A stretch of DNA of 40,186 nt. Source: JAOAFZ01 sp964407325. GTDB taxonomy: Bacteria > Patescibacteriota > Microgenomatia > UBA1406 > GWC2-37-13. The position numbers and the translations under genes are program-made. The notes under the pieces are model-generated. The model had not been told where the DNA came from. It did not search any database and saw nothing but the letters and a program-made list of their open reading frames with translations. The number at the start of each line of letters is the position of its first letter. Positions within the stretch are counted from its first letter, which is position 1. Of the stretch, positions 6,381 through 14,882 are shown one piece after another. The DNA lies in contig CAYOVA010000010.1 of assembly GCA_964407325.1 (NCBI GenBank), positions 1-40,186 of the forward strand, in the 5' to 3' direction.

Positions 6381-7016
6381 ACGTAACGTTTGAAGAATAG
6401 AATACGCAATTCTCGGATCCAATCTCCCTGCTTCTGCTACGCTGTCGCCACCAGTGTAGTAGCCCACTACGTAAATATGGTTTCCGTTTTCGAACATCAT
6501 GCGGGTTTCGGTGGTGCCAGCGGGGAATTCCCATGGTTTGTAGTTCTCAAACCGACGAACTTGTTCATCATTAAGCATCGTATCGTCAACGCGGGTATAG
6601 GTAAACCATTCATCCTGGCCACTGGTTGCATCAGCCAGGGAAACACTTTCCCCACTATTCAGCTTCATTAGCAGTTCATAGTCGTTCGGGAAAAAGTTGT
6701 ACACTTCCCCTGGCTCTTCAACCCCTGTATATACAGAAATATAAATAAAGTTAGCAGGTCCCGGTCCTGCAACAGCTTCTTTTGGTCCAATTAGAATGGT
6801 ATTTGCTCCATTATTGGTAGCAACCAGATTTTCGGGAATAGTAAGCGAGTAGCCGAAGGTAGGGTTTATATATTGAGTTCCTGTGATTTGAATCAGAGGC
6901 GAAGCAGGAGCGTTTGTAGGGGTTGGTAATGCAGAGGAATTGCTTCGAGAATTTCTTAAGAAACTAACCAGTGCAACAAGAATCACAATTACTACAACAA
7001 TAATGTATTTTTTCAT
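6369..7016 (-). CDS. membrane-anchored surface protein, unknown
   Basis: A 215-residue protein with one N-terminal membrane segment (about 4-20), a Ser/Pro/Thr linker (about 22-42) and an exported domain with no recognised catalytic motif. The segment TFGYSLTIPENL near residue 53 is of a kind common at the start of PsbP-like or lipoprotein-type beta domains, which is a weak hint. It follows the multi-TM gene at 7029 after 12 bp on the same strand, so an operon is likely. An internal -10-like TAAAAT overlaps the upstream stop. Confidence 0.7.
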   Translation of the reverse strand: MKKYIIVVVIVILVALVSFLRNSRSNSSALPTPTNAPASPLIQITGTQYINPTFGYSLTIPENLVATNNGANTILIGPKEAVAGPGPANFIYISVYTGVEEPGEVYNFFPNDYELLMKLNSGESVSLADATSGQDEWFTYTRVDDTMLNDEQVRRFENYKPWEFPAGTTETRMMFENGNHIYVVGYYTGGDSVAEAGRLDPRIAYSILQTLRLNK

Positions 7017-7028
7017 AGTGAATACATT

Positions 7029-7637
7029 TTACTTTAATCGTGCAATAAAGCGACCGGTAATGAAAGCCATAGTAGTTGCCATTCCCAATCCACCAAGAAT
7101 GCTAAATAGCAGTGTTGAAAGTAGGCCTTCCGGTGCAATTGTCATGGAAAAAAACAGCACCGCCAACCCTCCCAGCCACGCCAATACATTAAGCCAAATC
7201 CATGGTACGGCGTTTTTAATATAGCTTTGAAGAATTACATACTGGGCAAAGCCAATTGAAAACAACAGTGAAGTCCCTAAAATAGCTCCTATAGGTAATA
7301 GGATAAAAAGGGGGAAGTTTGGGATGTAGTGGCTTAAAGTGCTGGGCAGCATGCCGATTGACCAGGCATAGCCAGCTGCCAGCATAGTAGCAAGAATCCA
7401 ACGGCGTCGTTTTAATTTTGGTACCACCTTACGAAGTACTGTACTTTGGGCGTATCCAAGAATCGCTCCTTCCGCTAATCCAGCTACAACGAGCAAAAAC
7501 GTTTGCTGATATTGAGGAAGTTTTAGTGCCACACTTGTAACTCCCGCAATTGCAGGAATAGCAAATCCGAAGAATTCACCTAGCGTAGCTGTGATTACCC
7601 ATTCTCGATAGATGCTGGTATGTTTTTTTGATGCCAT
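7029..7637 (-). CDS. multi-pass membrane protein, unknown
   Basis: A 202-residue protein with about six predicted membrane segments and short basic loops (KLKRRR near 75-80). I do not recognise a transport or enzyme motif. TATAAA (7644-7649, minus) ends 6 nt before the ATG, so the mRNA is predicted leaderless. The anchored protein gene at 6369 follows after 12 bp, so the two may act together in the membrane. Confidence 0.7.
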   Translation of the reverse strand: MASKKHTSIYREWVITATLGEFFGFAIPAIAGVTSVALKLPQYQQTFLLVVAGLAEGAILGYAQSTVLRKVVPKLKRRRWILATMLAAGYAWSIGMLPSTLSHYIPNFPLFILLPIGAILGTSLLFSIGFAQYVILQSYIKNAVPWIWLNVLAWLGGLAVLFFSMTIAPEGLLSTLLFSILGGLGMATTMAFITGRFIARLK

Positions 7638-7693
7638 GCATTATTTATATTACTCCACTGTTACGGTAAAAGATAGGGAAGTGGAAGATGCGG

Positions 7694-8242
7694 CTACCAG
7701 CTGCCGTTGCCGATATCGAGCGGTTTTGAATCTTTGGCAATTTTGTAGAAGAGGTCCAGTGAGTTTACCGGGGCAATCATGGCGTTATCTTCAAAGTAGC
7801 TTTTTCCTGATTTACCCACAAAGGAGTATAAGTGTCCCAGTGCTTGGAAACCAACAGCACCGTACAACGCTCCTAGTTTCTTGATATTGGTATTTAGGAG
7901 TGCGATGTCGCAGTTGTCTTCTTTCAATATCTCCATCGCTTGCTTCAGGAGTGTTGAAGCAACTCCTTTTCGACGATTGGCTTTTCGCGTCCAAACGCCG
8001 CCAACGCCGCCCACCACCACTGGTTCACCCTGGAATTGAATAGTCCGCTTAAATAGCTTTACCCTGCCAGCAACTTTTCCGTCTTCAGTGCCAATAAGGG
8101 TTTTGTAGTTGTCTATACCGGGGAATTTATCTTCATGCTCCTGTATTTCCTGGGGTGAGCGAACATACTCTTTTAGGCGGAGTTTCTTGATTTCTTCCTT
8201 TATCTCGATTGGCAGCTTTTCGTAGACCGTTATTTCAACCAT
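7694..8242 (-). CDS. GNAT family N-acetyltransferase
   Basis: A 182-residue GNAT protein. The acetyl-CoA pyrophosphate loop is NRRKGVAS (residues 89-96), preceded by the beta-strand VVVGGVGGVWT. The region NTNIKKLGALYGAVGFQ (about 117-133) is the usual motif B with the family-typical Y-x-x-x-G-F. Such enzymes acetylate amines on small molecules or proteins; the substrate is unknown. TATAAT ends exactly 6 nt before the ATG. It lies downstream of the permease gene with its own promoter. Confidence 0.85.
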   Translation of the reverse strand: MVEITVYEKLPIEIKEEIKKLRLKEYVRSPQEIQEHEDKFPGIDNYKTLIGTEDGKVAGRVKLFKRTIQFQGEPVVVGGVGGVWTRKANRRKGVASTLLKQAMEILKEDNCDIALLNTNIKKLGALYGAVGFQALGHLYSFVGKSGKSYFEDNAMIAPVNSLDLFYKIAKDSKPLDIGNGSW

Positions 8243-8294
8243 ACTGGTATTATACCTCTATAGGCTGATATTTGGTTCCAGGAGTGCTTTACTA

Positions 8295-10085
8295 TTACGC
8301 GATAATACGTACTCCCCCCAGTTCTTCATAATCAAAACTATGTGTTTCGTGAATAGAGCCAATCATAATTCTATTTTTGCTAATCGAAAGATCCTGTGCA
8401 ACTTTACCTATTACATCGGGTGAGAATGGCTCGTTGTAGTAGAGAACTGAAATTGTGAAATGAGCAAAACCACCCAGCTTCTGCATTTCTGGAATCAGTT
8501 TTTTTAGTTGCTCGACGACACTATCGCTTTGGCCGTTATTGGATTTACAGTGGACAAGAGTTATGTCCCAGCCATTCTCGTTTTTATTTACATACTCAAG
8601 AAGATTAAATAAACGCGATGGATGGTGGATAAACACTACAAACCGCCCCTTGACCATATCCTTAAAGTGGTTGGCAAAGTAGTTATGAATAGCCGGAATG
8701 TTTTTTGAAAAGCGGATAATCGCCTTTATCAGGTGATCACGATAGATTACGGTAAAGACAAGGATAATCGACGGAAGAAAATACAGTTCAAAATATTTGA
8801 GATTATCAGGGTCAAGTCGTATATTCCCAATAATTCCCAAAAAAGTTGAAACAAGGGCAATACATACAAACAAAATAGGAGCATTATACGTTCGTTTTAA
8901 TTCAGAGCGGGTTTCCTTTAGAATCAGGTTACCCAAGGCAAACAGCGTCATAACGCTAAGAAAGGCGATGGTATAGACTCCAGCAAGGGAAAGCAGATCT
9001 CCACCTGTTATAAAAAGAATAGAACTGCAGAGCAGAAAAAAAGCAATAACAATTCTTGGGTAGGAACCGTTCTTGTTTTCTTTTGCAAGAAAAACTGGCA
9101 GGCAGTCATCAATTGACATACGATGAACCAATCCACCGACTCCTACAAAAGAGGTAAGTACAGCACCCGACAATACTAGAAAAGCGTCTATGACAATCCA
9201 GTATTGAAACAGATTTCCTCCGATTGCATGGGCGGCATCTGCAAGCAAAAAGTCCTTCGCTGCTACTATTGCATCATAGGGCATGCTGTTAAGGACTACC
9301 AAGGCGATAAGTGGATTAAAAATGGCAACGCCAACAAGCATGTTGCGCAGTGTTTTGCGGAAAACACCTTTTTTTTGCTCTTCCACAAAGTTAGCTGAAC
9401 TCTCAAAGCCGGATACTCCCAAAAGACATGCTGAAAATGCAAGATACAGCATATTTACGAAGCTTCCTCGTTCTGCAAGAATAGTTGCACTTGCCGCGAT
9501 GTTACCGAATATGTGAACAGGTCCAGCTTGGAAGAACTGCCATGCACCCGCAAAGACGAAGGCTGACAAGGTGAATACATGAAACACGAAAATTCCAAAG
9601 GCGACTTTTGCTGAATCTTTGAGGCCGTTAATTACCAGCAGTGCAAAGGCTCCCAGTAACATAACCGTTTCGGGAAGAATAGTGCTGATTCCTACTTCCC
9701 CAACAAAGGGAATTTCCATGGAGAGCTCTTGGAAGGGTAATATGGTGTTTAAATACTCAACTCCTACTTTTGCTGATATAACAGCTGTTGCAATATAGGA
9801 AAGAATTGTCATTACGCCAGCCATTGCTGCGTATGTTTTTGAGGAACCGTTTAGGAGGCAGTTGTATGCACCTCCGTTTACCGGGAGCGCCTCTACCACT
9901 TCTGTGTATACATGTTTATAGAAATACAAAACAATTGCTACAAGCAATAATATAAGCGGAGCGTATATTCCAGCAAAGGCAATTGCTATCCCCGAAACAT
10001 ACAGCGCCGAGCTTAAAATATCATTTCCACATATTGCTGTTGCAAACCACTGGCCAAGTTTATGGCTTTTTTGAGTTTGATTCAT
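8295..10085 (-). CDS. APC superfamily amino acid permease with C-terminal cytoplasmic domain
   Basis: A 596-residue transporter with about twelve membrane segments. The first segment region, GNDILSSALYVSGIA, is typical of amino acid/polyamine permeases. The last 150 residues after the final membrane segment form a soluble domain with alternating strands and helices, similar in layout to universal stress-type domains appended to some permeases. I chose the ATG at 10085. A GTG at 10115 would add ten residues but lies within the 25-bp palindrome that looks like an operator. TTTACT ends 7 nt before the ATG and is a possible -10. Substrate is not predictable. Confidence 0.85.
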   Translation of the reverse strand: MNQTQKSHKLGQWFATAICGNDILSSALYVSGIAIAFAGIYAPLILLLVAIVLYFYKHVYTEVVEALPVNGGAYNCLLNGSSKTYAAMAGVMTILSYIATAVISAKVGVEYLNTILPFQELSMEIPFVGEVGISTILPETVMLLGAFALLVINGLKDSAKVAFGIFVFHVFTLSAFVFAGAWQFFQAGPVHIFGNIAASATILAERGSFVNMLYLAFSACLLGVSGFESSANFVEEQKKGVFRKTLRNMLVGVAIFNPLIALVVLNSMPYDAIVAAKDFLLADAAHAIGGNLFQYWIVIDAFLVLSGAVLTSFVGVGGLVHRMSIDDCLPVFLAKENKNGSYPRIVIAFFLLCSSILFITGGDLLSLAGVYTIAFLSVMTLFALGNLILKETRSELKRTYNAPILFVCIALVSTFLGIIGNIRLDPDNLKYFELYFLPSIILVFTVIYRDHLIKAIIRFSKNIPAIHNYFANHFKDMVKGRFVVFIHHPSRLFNLLEYVNKNENGWDITLVHCKSNNGQSDSVVEQLKKLIPEMQKLGGFAHFTISVLYYNEPFSPDVIGKVAQDLSISKNRIMIGSIHETHSFDYEELGGVRIIA

Positions 10086-10103
10086 TCTACTTAGTAAATT
10101 TGT

Positions 10104-10128
10104 AATGTGATTCACTGTGAATCACATT
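10104..10128. promoter_or_regulatory. 25-bp palindrome before the permease gene
   Basis: AATGTGATTCA (10104-10114) and TGAATCACATT (10118-10128) are perfect 11-bp inverted arms around CTG. It lies 19-43 bp upstream of the chosen permease start, where the core promoter should be. A dimeric repressor site is likely. No regulator gene is next to it, and the arms are unrelated to the CTATGTAAT half-sites. Confidence 0.65.
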
Positions 10129-10235
10129 GCTATGGTACCACTCAGGGTAGTAAATTCCGATATGTAATAGATATGTAATTACTTGGTAAGTCAAAGGATA
10201 AAGAAGGTGATATAAGAAGTTTTGTGCGCTTCGTT

Positions 10236-11492
10236 TTACTTTCTGATTATTCCAAAAGCACGGTTTAAATATATCTCTTTGTGTTCGTATTCGACGAGTT
10301 TTACGGTAGCTTTTTTATTTATCTGGATAACTGTGTCGTAAAGGGTTCGTTTGGTGTAGGGGTGATTTTCTGGAATTTTGTTTTCGATCTCTTCAATACT
10401 CCATTGCTTCCCAGGCAGTGAAAAAAGCAAATCAAGCAGGAAATGCTGAAAGGTATCAGGGGGAATAGGAATGGAAGTCCTGTCTACCTGGAGAACACCT
10501 TTTTCTTTAAAAAAGGTTACTTCAACAACTTGATTATCGTCTTTGTGGCCAATAAGCTTCCATAAGGGTGACTGTCTGTTTGCCATAAGATATGCAGTTA
10601 CAAAAGCTCCCATCGCAAAAGCAGATGCAAAAGCAAGTAATATATAGGTAATGGTTGCCCATTGGACAACTGTGGCAAGCTGCTGTATAGATTTCCCTGC
10701 TGCAATAACCCCTATAGTCTTACTATTTGCTTGAAGTATATGTGTTTTCACAATGTACAAGTCTGTCCCGGAACCCTGCTCTATACCAATCCGATTTCCA
10801 GCTTCGATTGTTCTTTGAACATAACTAGGGTCAATATAGGTAGGGATATGTCCGTTGTTAACAAGCAGAATATTCCTGTTGTTGACTATCTCAAAAGCCA
10901 CGTCGTATGGTAAATCGGTAGCCTGAAGATTGCTGGTATTCACGTGCCCGTTTCTTGTAATTTTCTCTGCTATTCGATCCAGGCTGTTTTGGAGTTTTTC
11001 ATCAATTGTCTGTATATCTGCGTTACCAGGGTCCAAATAGCCAACTATTGCAGTGACTTCTGAATCTTCTGTGTTGGAAAATGTCCGCGAAAGTACCCGC
11101 CATTGTTCTTTTGTTTCCGTGGTGATTGTCTGAGGTGTCGTATATCCTTGAATTTTTTCATAATCGGTGTAATCCAAGTATCCGGGAATTGGCTGGTTCC
11201 GTTCAATAACAAAGCCGGAAAGGGTAAATATGTATAACGGATCAGGAAATCCACTCGAGCCGTGAGGGTGCGGCGTTTCCGTACTGGCGTTATAGCGGTC
11301 GTTATTAATTGTCCCATTTGGATTGATAAGAACAGACTCAATTTTTTTGGTTAAAATATCCAGTTGAGAGGTATAGGAATAATAGCCGGAAATCATAATG
11401 ATTGTAATAATCACTATGTGAGGTATGATGAAGGCCAGAAATAGGGCTCCTGTGAGCTTATAAAAAAGCCTACTTACAAGAATATTTTTCAT
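10236..11492 (-). CDS. membrane sensor with C-terminal OmpR-like winged helix (inferred)
   Basis: A 418-residue protein. Membrane segments are predicted at about 13-36 and 279-304. Between them lies an exported domain of some 240 residues, laid out like the sensor domain of a histidine kinase. After the second segment there is no kinase or HAMP domain. Residues about 323-413 instead match the pattern of an OmpR/PhoB winged helix: beta start, FQHFLLDLLFSLPGKQWSIEEI, a recognition-helix-like YTKRTLYDTVIQINKK, then a beta hairpin. This would be a one-component transmembrane regulator. The start is ATG at 11492; a TTG at 11498 lies 8 nt after TATAAT and is an alternative. It sits between the AlkD-like and permease genes. 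Its target is unknown. Confidence 0.6.
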   Translation of the reverse strand: MKNILVSRLFYKLTGALFLAFIIPHIVIITIIMISGYYSYTSQLDILTKKIESVLINPNGTINNDRYNASTETPHPHGSSGFPDPLYIFTLSGFVIERNQPIPGYLDYTDYEKIQGYTTPQTITTETKEQWRVLSRTFSNTEDSEVTAIVGYLDPGNADIQTIDEKLQNSLDRIAEKITRNGHVNTSNLQATDLPYDVAFEIVNNRNILLVNNGHIPTYIDPSYVQRTIEAGNRIGIEQGSGTDLYIVKTHILQANSKTIGVIAAGKSIQQLATVVQWATITYILLAFASAFAMGAFVTAYLMANRQSPLWKLIGHKDDNQVVEVTFFKEKGVLQVDRTSIPIPPDTFQHFLLDLLFSLPGKQWSIEEIENKIPENHPYTKRTLYDTVIQINKKATVKLVEYEHKEIYLNRAFGIIRK

Positions 11493-11525
11493 AAACAATG
11501 AAGCCTATTATAACAAAATATTGTA

Positions 11526-12653
11526 CTAACTAACTAATACAAAGCTCTGTTGTGCAACTTTCGTCCCGTTTATCTGGATCTCCAGTGTATGTTTTCCAGG
11601 ATAGAGAACGCGAGTTGTCATAACGCGAAGGGGATGGCGTTTATGAATATGATGGGTTTCACCTTTCTTTACAGTGCACTGTTTTATTTTGAAAACCTTT
11701 TTATTGGTGAGTGTTCCTGCTTTGCTTACGAAATAAATGATATAGTCCAGGATCAGTCGTTCGTCTTTTTTGGCTGTTATATCAAAAGAAAAATCAAGTG
11801 CTTCACCAACGCGTACGGTTGTTTTCTTGATTTCAAACTGCGAGATTTCCACCTCAGGTTCAGCAGAAAAGTGTAAAAACTCAATTGCTTTTTTGTTGCC
11901 GAGCTTTACTAATGTTCGAAGTGAATGTTTGATAATATACTCCATTTCTTTCGGGTCTTGTTTTTCTGACGTTTGCCAGCGCTCGAGTGTTTCTAAAACA
12001 AGATCAGGATTGAATTTTGAGATATCATTCAAATGGTTAGCGACAGAACGGGTAACATACCGGGTTCTATCGTGAAAGAGATTGTCCAGAAGGGGAATAG
12101 GTTTCTCAATTGGGATGGTGATTTTTACCGACCAGGGAAGTTTCGGGCGTGTGCCCTCACTCACCAGGCGGCGGACATGATAGTGGGAATCGTGCGTCCA
12201 CTGTTCCAGAACATGAAACGTTTCATTGGGAAAGTCGTTGATAAAATACCTAATTGCGTCTTCTGCGGAAAAGCGCATAGTAATCTCCTTTAGTGCCTCT
12301 AACGAAAACGCCACATCTTGTCGCGTACGGCCGTATGCTGCGACAAAATCATTATATGGAGCATAAATAAAATCACCAAAGTCATTGTCTGTTTTGGTAT
12401 GGTCGTTGGCTGCAGGAAGGGCCTGTAACAATACAGTTACCGCTTTCCGGTAATCTGGTGGCAAATACGCCTGTAATCGTTTGCGAATCCACACAATCCG
12501 TTGTTTTAATTCAAGCTCGGGGAAAGCAGCAAGACAAGTAGAAACAAATTCATCAGAAGGAAAGGTATTATATACTGCATGAATTTCGTCAGCAATGTTG
12601 ACAAGCTTGGTCTTATTAAATAATGCGTCTTTTAAGGAAAATGGTTCGGCCAT
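11526..12653 (-). CDS. AlkD-like DNA alkylation repair protein
   Basis: A 375-residue helical-repeat protein. The segment HVRRLVSEGTRPKLPW is highly characteristic of the AlkD-related (COG4335-type) family, which consists of HEAT-like repeats that bind DNA and, in studied members, excise alkylated bases. The N-terminal 250 residues are helical. The last 110 or so look like a beta-sandwich (EVEISQFEIKKTTVRVGE to the end), which is an extra domain. Start: ATG at 12653, exactly 6 nt after TATAAT, rather than longer upstream options. Glycosylase activity is inferred from the family only. Confidence 0.8.
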   Translation of the reverse strand: MAEPFSLKDALFNKTKLVNIADEIHAVYNTFPSDEFVSTCLAAFPELELKQRIVWIRKRLQAYLPPDYRKAVTVLLQALPAANDHTKTDNDFGDFIYAPYNDFVAAYGRTRQDVAFSLEALKEITMRFSAEDAIRYFINDFPNETFHVLEQWTHDSHYHVRRLVSEGTRPKLPWSVKITIPIEKPIPLLDNLFHDRTRYVTRSVANHLNDISKFNPDLVLETLERWQTSEKQDPKEMEYIIKHSLRTLVKLGNKKAIEFLHFSAEPEVEISQFEIKKTTVRVGEALDFSFDITAKKDERLILDYIIYFVSKAGTLTNKKVFKIKQCTVKKGETHHIHKRHPLRVMTTRVLYPGKHTLEIQINGTKVAQQSFVLVS

Positions 12654-12659
12654 CCCCCC

Positions 12660-12679
12660 ATTATACTGTGTGCTATAGT
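12660..12679. promoter_or_regulatory. divergent -10 boxes
   Basis: On the minus strand TATAAT (12665-12660) is followed by six G and the AlkD-like ATG. On the plus strand TATAGT (12674-12679) is followed by 8 nt and the ATG at 12688. The start codons are 34 bp apart. Both mRNAs are predicted leaderless. Confidence 0.65.
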
Positions 12680-12687
12680 ATGGGTAT

Positions 12688-13614
12688 ATGAAAATAAACA
12701 AACCTGTCTTGATAGGCGCAGCGTTTCTTATCGTAGCACTTGTTGGTGGAGGTTTCTACTTATACAAAACGAATCCGGACTTTGCGGCAAAGGTCAACCC
12801 ATCTGGATCAATAAAAATGGTACCTCGAGTTTCTGAAAATGATTTTCAGGATATCCAAGATAAGGACATCCGTAAACATCTTGTTGCACAAATAAACCAA
12901 CCTGCATATCGGGTTAAGTCTACGTCTTCGGGACGTGGAGAAGGATACACGATAACTGAAGCAAATATTGGCAGTGATTTTGCCTTTAGAACTGTCGAAC
13001 ACGATGGAACAAAAGAGGTAACAGACATGATTATTATTGGTGACATGACCTATGTAAAAGACTACTCTGACAATAGCTGGTGGCGGCAGAATACCAAGGA
13101 AACAGTTCCGGAATCAGAACGGTACACCATGCCTGATTTGGAAAAACTAGCTGATCCGGTTGAGGAAATTCAAAAAAAGAAAGCGGCAAGCTTTACAAAA
13201 GGAGGACAGGAACCCTGTGGTAGCCTTACTTGTTTTAAATATGAAGAAAAAATGGAAGAGAACCCCGAAGCGACACGAACTTTCTGGTTTGATACGAAAG
13301 ACTACCTCCTGAGGAAAGAAACATTTGGATTTGGTGAATTCTTAAGTACCAATGAATATTCGTATAATGCTCAAAAAATAACAGTGCCTTCACCTACGAA
13401 GGATGTACCGGAAGGACAGTCAATTTATATGTACTTAACCGGGCAGAGTTCTCAGATGCCGGAAGGAATGGGAGAAGTAAGTGAAGAACAACGGGTGGAA
13501 TCGGAAAAGTTAAGAGAAGAACTGGGCACTCCGGAAGACTTTAAAAATAAAAGCCCGGAAGAACTAAAACAAATGCTCAAACAGTACGGCGAGAATGTGC
13601 AGAATTCCCAATAA
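12688..13614 (+). CDS. anchored protein, possibly LolA/LppX-like fold
   Basis: A 308-residue protein. One membrane segment at about 7-27 (lacking a lipobox Cys) precedes an exported domain with a repeated beta pattern: YRVKSTSSGRGEG, MIIIGDMTYVKD and FWFDTKDYLLRKE. This succession, where a probe strand is followed by a 'DxxxYLLRK'-type strand, is typical of LolA/LppX-like lipid-binding folds, but similarity is weak. Two Cys (PCGSLTC) may form a disulfide. The last 50 residues are charged and helical. TATAGT ends 8 nt before the ATG. Confidence 0.65.
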   Translation: MKINKPVLIGAAFLIVALVGGGFYLYKTNPDFAAKVNPSGSIKMVPRVSENDFQDIQDKDIRKHLVAQINQPAYRVKSTSSGRGEGYTITEANIGSDFAFRTVEHDGTKEVTDMIIIGDMTYVKDYSDNSWWRQNTKETVPESERYTMPDLEKLADPVEEIQKKKAASFTKGGQEPCGSLTCFKYEEKMEENPEATRTFWFDTKDYLLRKETFGFGEFLSTNEYSYNAQKITVPSPTKDVPEGQSIYMYLTGQSSQMPEGMGEVSEEQRVESEKLREELGTPEDFKNKSPEELKQMLKQYGENVQNSQ

Positions 13615-13616
13615 CC

Positions 13617-14375
13617 TTACCTCTGGCAATGGGTGCAAAAGTAGCTTGAGCGGTTCATCTTGCCAGTATAAGCATGGGTAACCGTGCCTCCGCAAACAGG
13701 ACACACCTTTTTCTTGTAGATATGCCAGTGTTCACCTGTGTTTAGTTCTCCTTTTTCCCGCCAATCATAAAATTGGTGCGATAAGTCGTGGGTAGCACTC
13801 ACAAGGTCTTGTAAGGTAATAGGATCAATATCCTGCAATTTCCGTGTAGGAAGAATCTTTTTGGTAAACAAGACTTCATTACGAATTTTATTTCCAACAC
13901 CGGTAAAGATTTTCTGGTCTAATAGAACATCGGAGATCTCAAATGTTCCCTTTTTCTTCATTATCTTTTCATAGGCTGCCTGTTCATCGTATTTAGGAGA
14001 CATAACGTCGGTGGAGTAGTCGTAGGTTTCTTTGAGGTTATCTGTTTTCTCGATTCGAAGGTTACAACTATACATGGTAAAAAAACCGTTTTCAAATTCG
14101 AATTTCAGCTTGAGATCGCGGGTTTTTGGATAATCTCCTTTTATCTCCAGCCCGTCTACAACCCCTTCATAGGTTCCCAGAATCATAAAGTGCACACGGA
14201 GAGCAAAGTCATCAAACTGGAAGACAAGATGTTTTCCCCAGCAGAAAATTTCGTTAATCGTTTTGTTTAGAAAGAGCTGATGGTCAATTGCTGTATTTCC
14301 ACCCACCGCGATAATTTTTTTTCCGGAAAAGGGTTGAAGCTGTTCGGCTGTTGCAAATACGGTAGGGCCTTCCAT
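13617..14375 (-). CDS. Fpg/Nei family DNA glycosylase-like protein lacking the N-terminal Pro
   Basis: A 252-residue protein with the Fpg/Nei layout. It has an N-terminal beta-sandwich, a helix-two-turn-helix region FTGVGNKIRNEVLF (about 157-170) and a C-terminal zinc finger with Cys225, Cys228, Cys247 and Cys250 ending in CQR. Lys48 in WGKHL matches the conserved Lys. The family cuts oxidised bases using the alpha-amino group of Pro2 as nucleophile. Here the protein starts MEGPTV, not MPEGP, so Pro2 and the usual Glu3 are not in place. TATAAT ends 8 nt before this ATG, which supports the start. It may be a Pro-less subfamily with altered chemistry or a binding-only protein. Confidence 0.8.
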   Translation of the reverse strand: MEGPTVFATAEQLQPFSGKKIIAVGGNTAIDHQLFLNKTINEIFCWGKHLVFQFDDFALRVHFMILGTYEGVVDGLEIKGDYPKTRDLKLKFEFENGFFTMYSCNLRIEKTDNLKETYDYSTDVMSPKYDEQAAYEKIMKKKGTFEISDVLLDQKIFTGVGNKIRNEVLFTKKILPTRKLQDIDPITLQDLVSATHDLSHQFYDWREKGELNTGEHWHIYKKKVCPVCGGTVTHAYTGKMNRSSYFCTHCQR

Positions 14376-14483
14376 AGAGTACTATTATACCTGGTGAGGA
14401 TGGTATTCCTATAACACAAAAGTGACTATTTACTCTCATTACTCTTACTCAAATCATTCCTTTCTGGCTTATAATCAGCACAT

Positions 14484-14876
14484 ATGATAAATCTAAACTC
14501 AATAATGATCGGAACAACCAACTTCGAGGAAATGTCTGCGTTTTACGCAAAGGTTCTTGGCAGGAAGCCGGATATGGACGATGGAGGATACCATGGATGG
14601 AAAGCAGGGAGTTGCTTTCTCAGTATTGGAAAGCATTCCAAGGTAACGGGCAAAAATCAACAGGGACCCCGTATCATGTTTAATTTTGAAACAACCGACG
14701 TAAAAGGTGAATTTGAACGAATTAAAGAATGTGGTGCGGAAGTAATCGCAGAGCCCTATACCATGGAAGGCTGGGAAGGGGTGTATATAGCTACTTTAGC
14801 TGATCCTGACGGTAACTATTTCCAGCTTATGCCACCGTGGGATGAAACTCCTGAAGGAAAACAAGAAGCAAACTAA
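14484..14876 (+). CDS. VOC (glyoxalase/bleomycin-resistance-like) protein
   Basis: A 130-residue protein with the beta-alpha-beta-beta-beta repeat of the vicinal oxygen chelate superfamily. The start MINLNSIMIGTTNFEEMSAFYAKVLG is a typical first module, and DPDGNYFQLMPP is the usual end of the second. Metal ligands are not certain, since the common His of the first strand is replaced by Met. Function cannot be assigned from this fold. TATAAT ends 8 nt before the ATG. Confidence 0.8.
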   Translation: MINLNSIMIGTTNFEEMSAFYAKVLGRKPDMDDGGYHGWKAGSCFLSIGKHSKVTGKNQQGPRIMFNFETTDVKGEFERIKECGAEVIAEPYTMEGWEGVYIATLADPDGNYFQLMPPWDETPEGKQEAN

Positions 14877-14882
14877 TAGTCG

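Noticed and set aside
10085..10115. GTG at 10115 as the permease start.
   Set aside because: It lies inside the palindrome, adds ten residues without family support, and the ATG at 10085 gives the typical N-terminus.
10160..10180. A third CTATGTAAT-type operator after the permease promoter.
   Set aside because: The bases read ATATGTAAT twice in the same direction, without the inverted arm or the 11- and 31-bp spacings.
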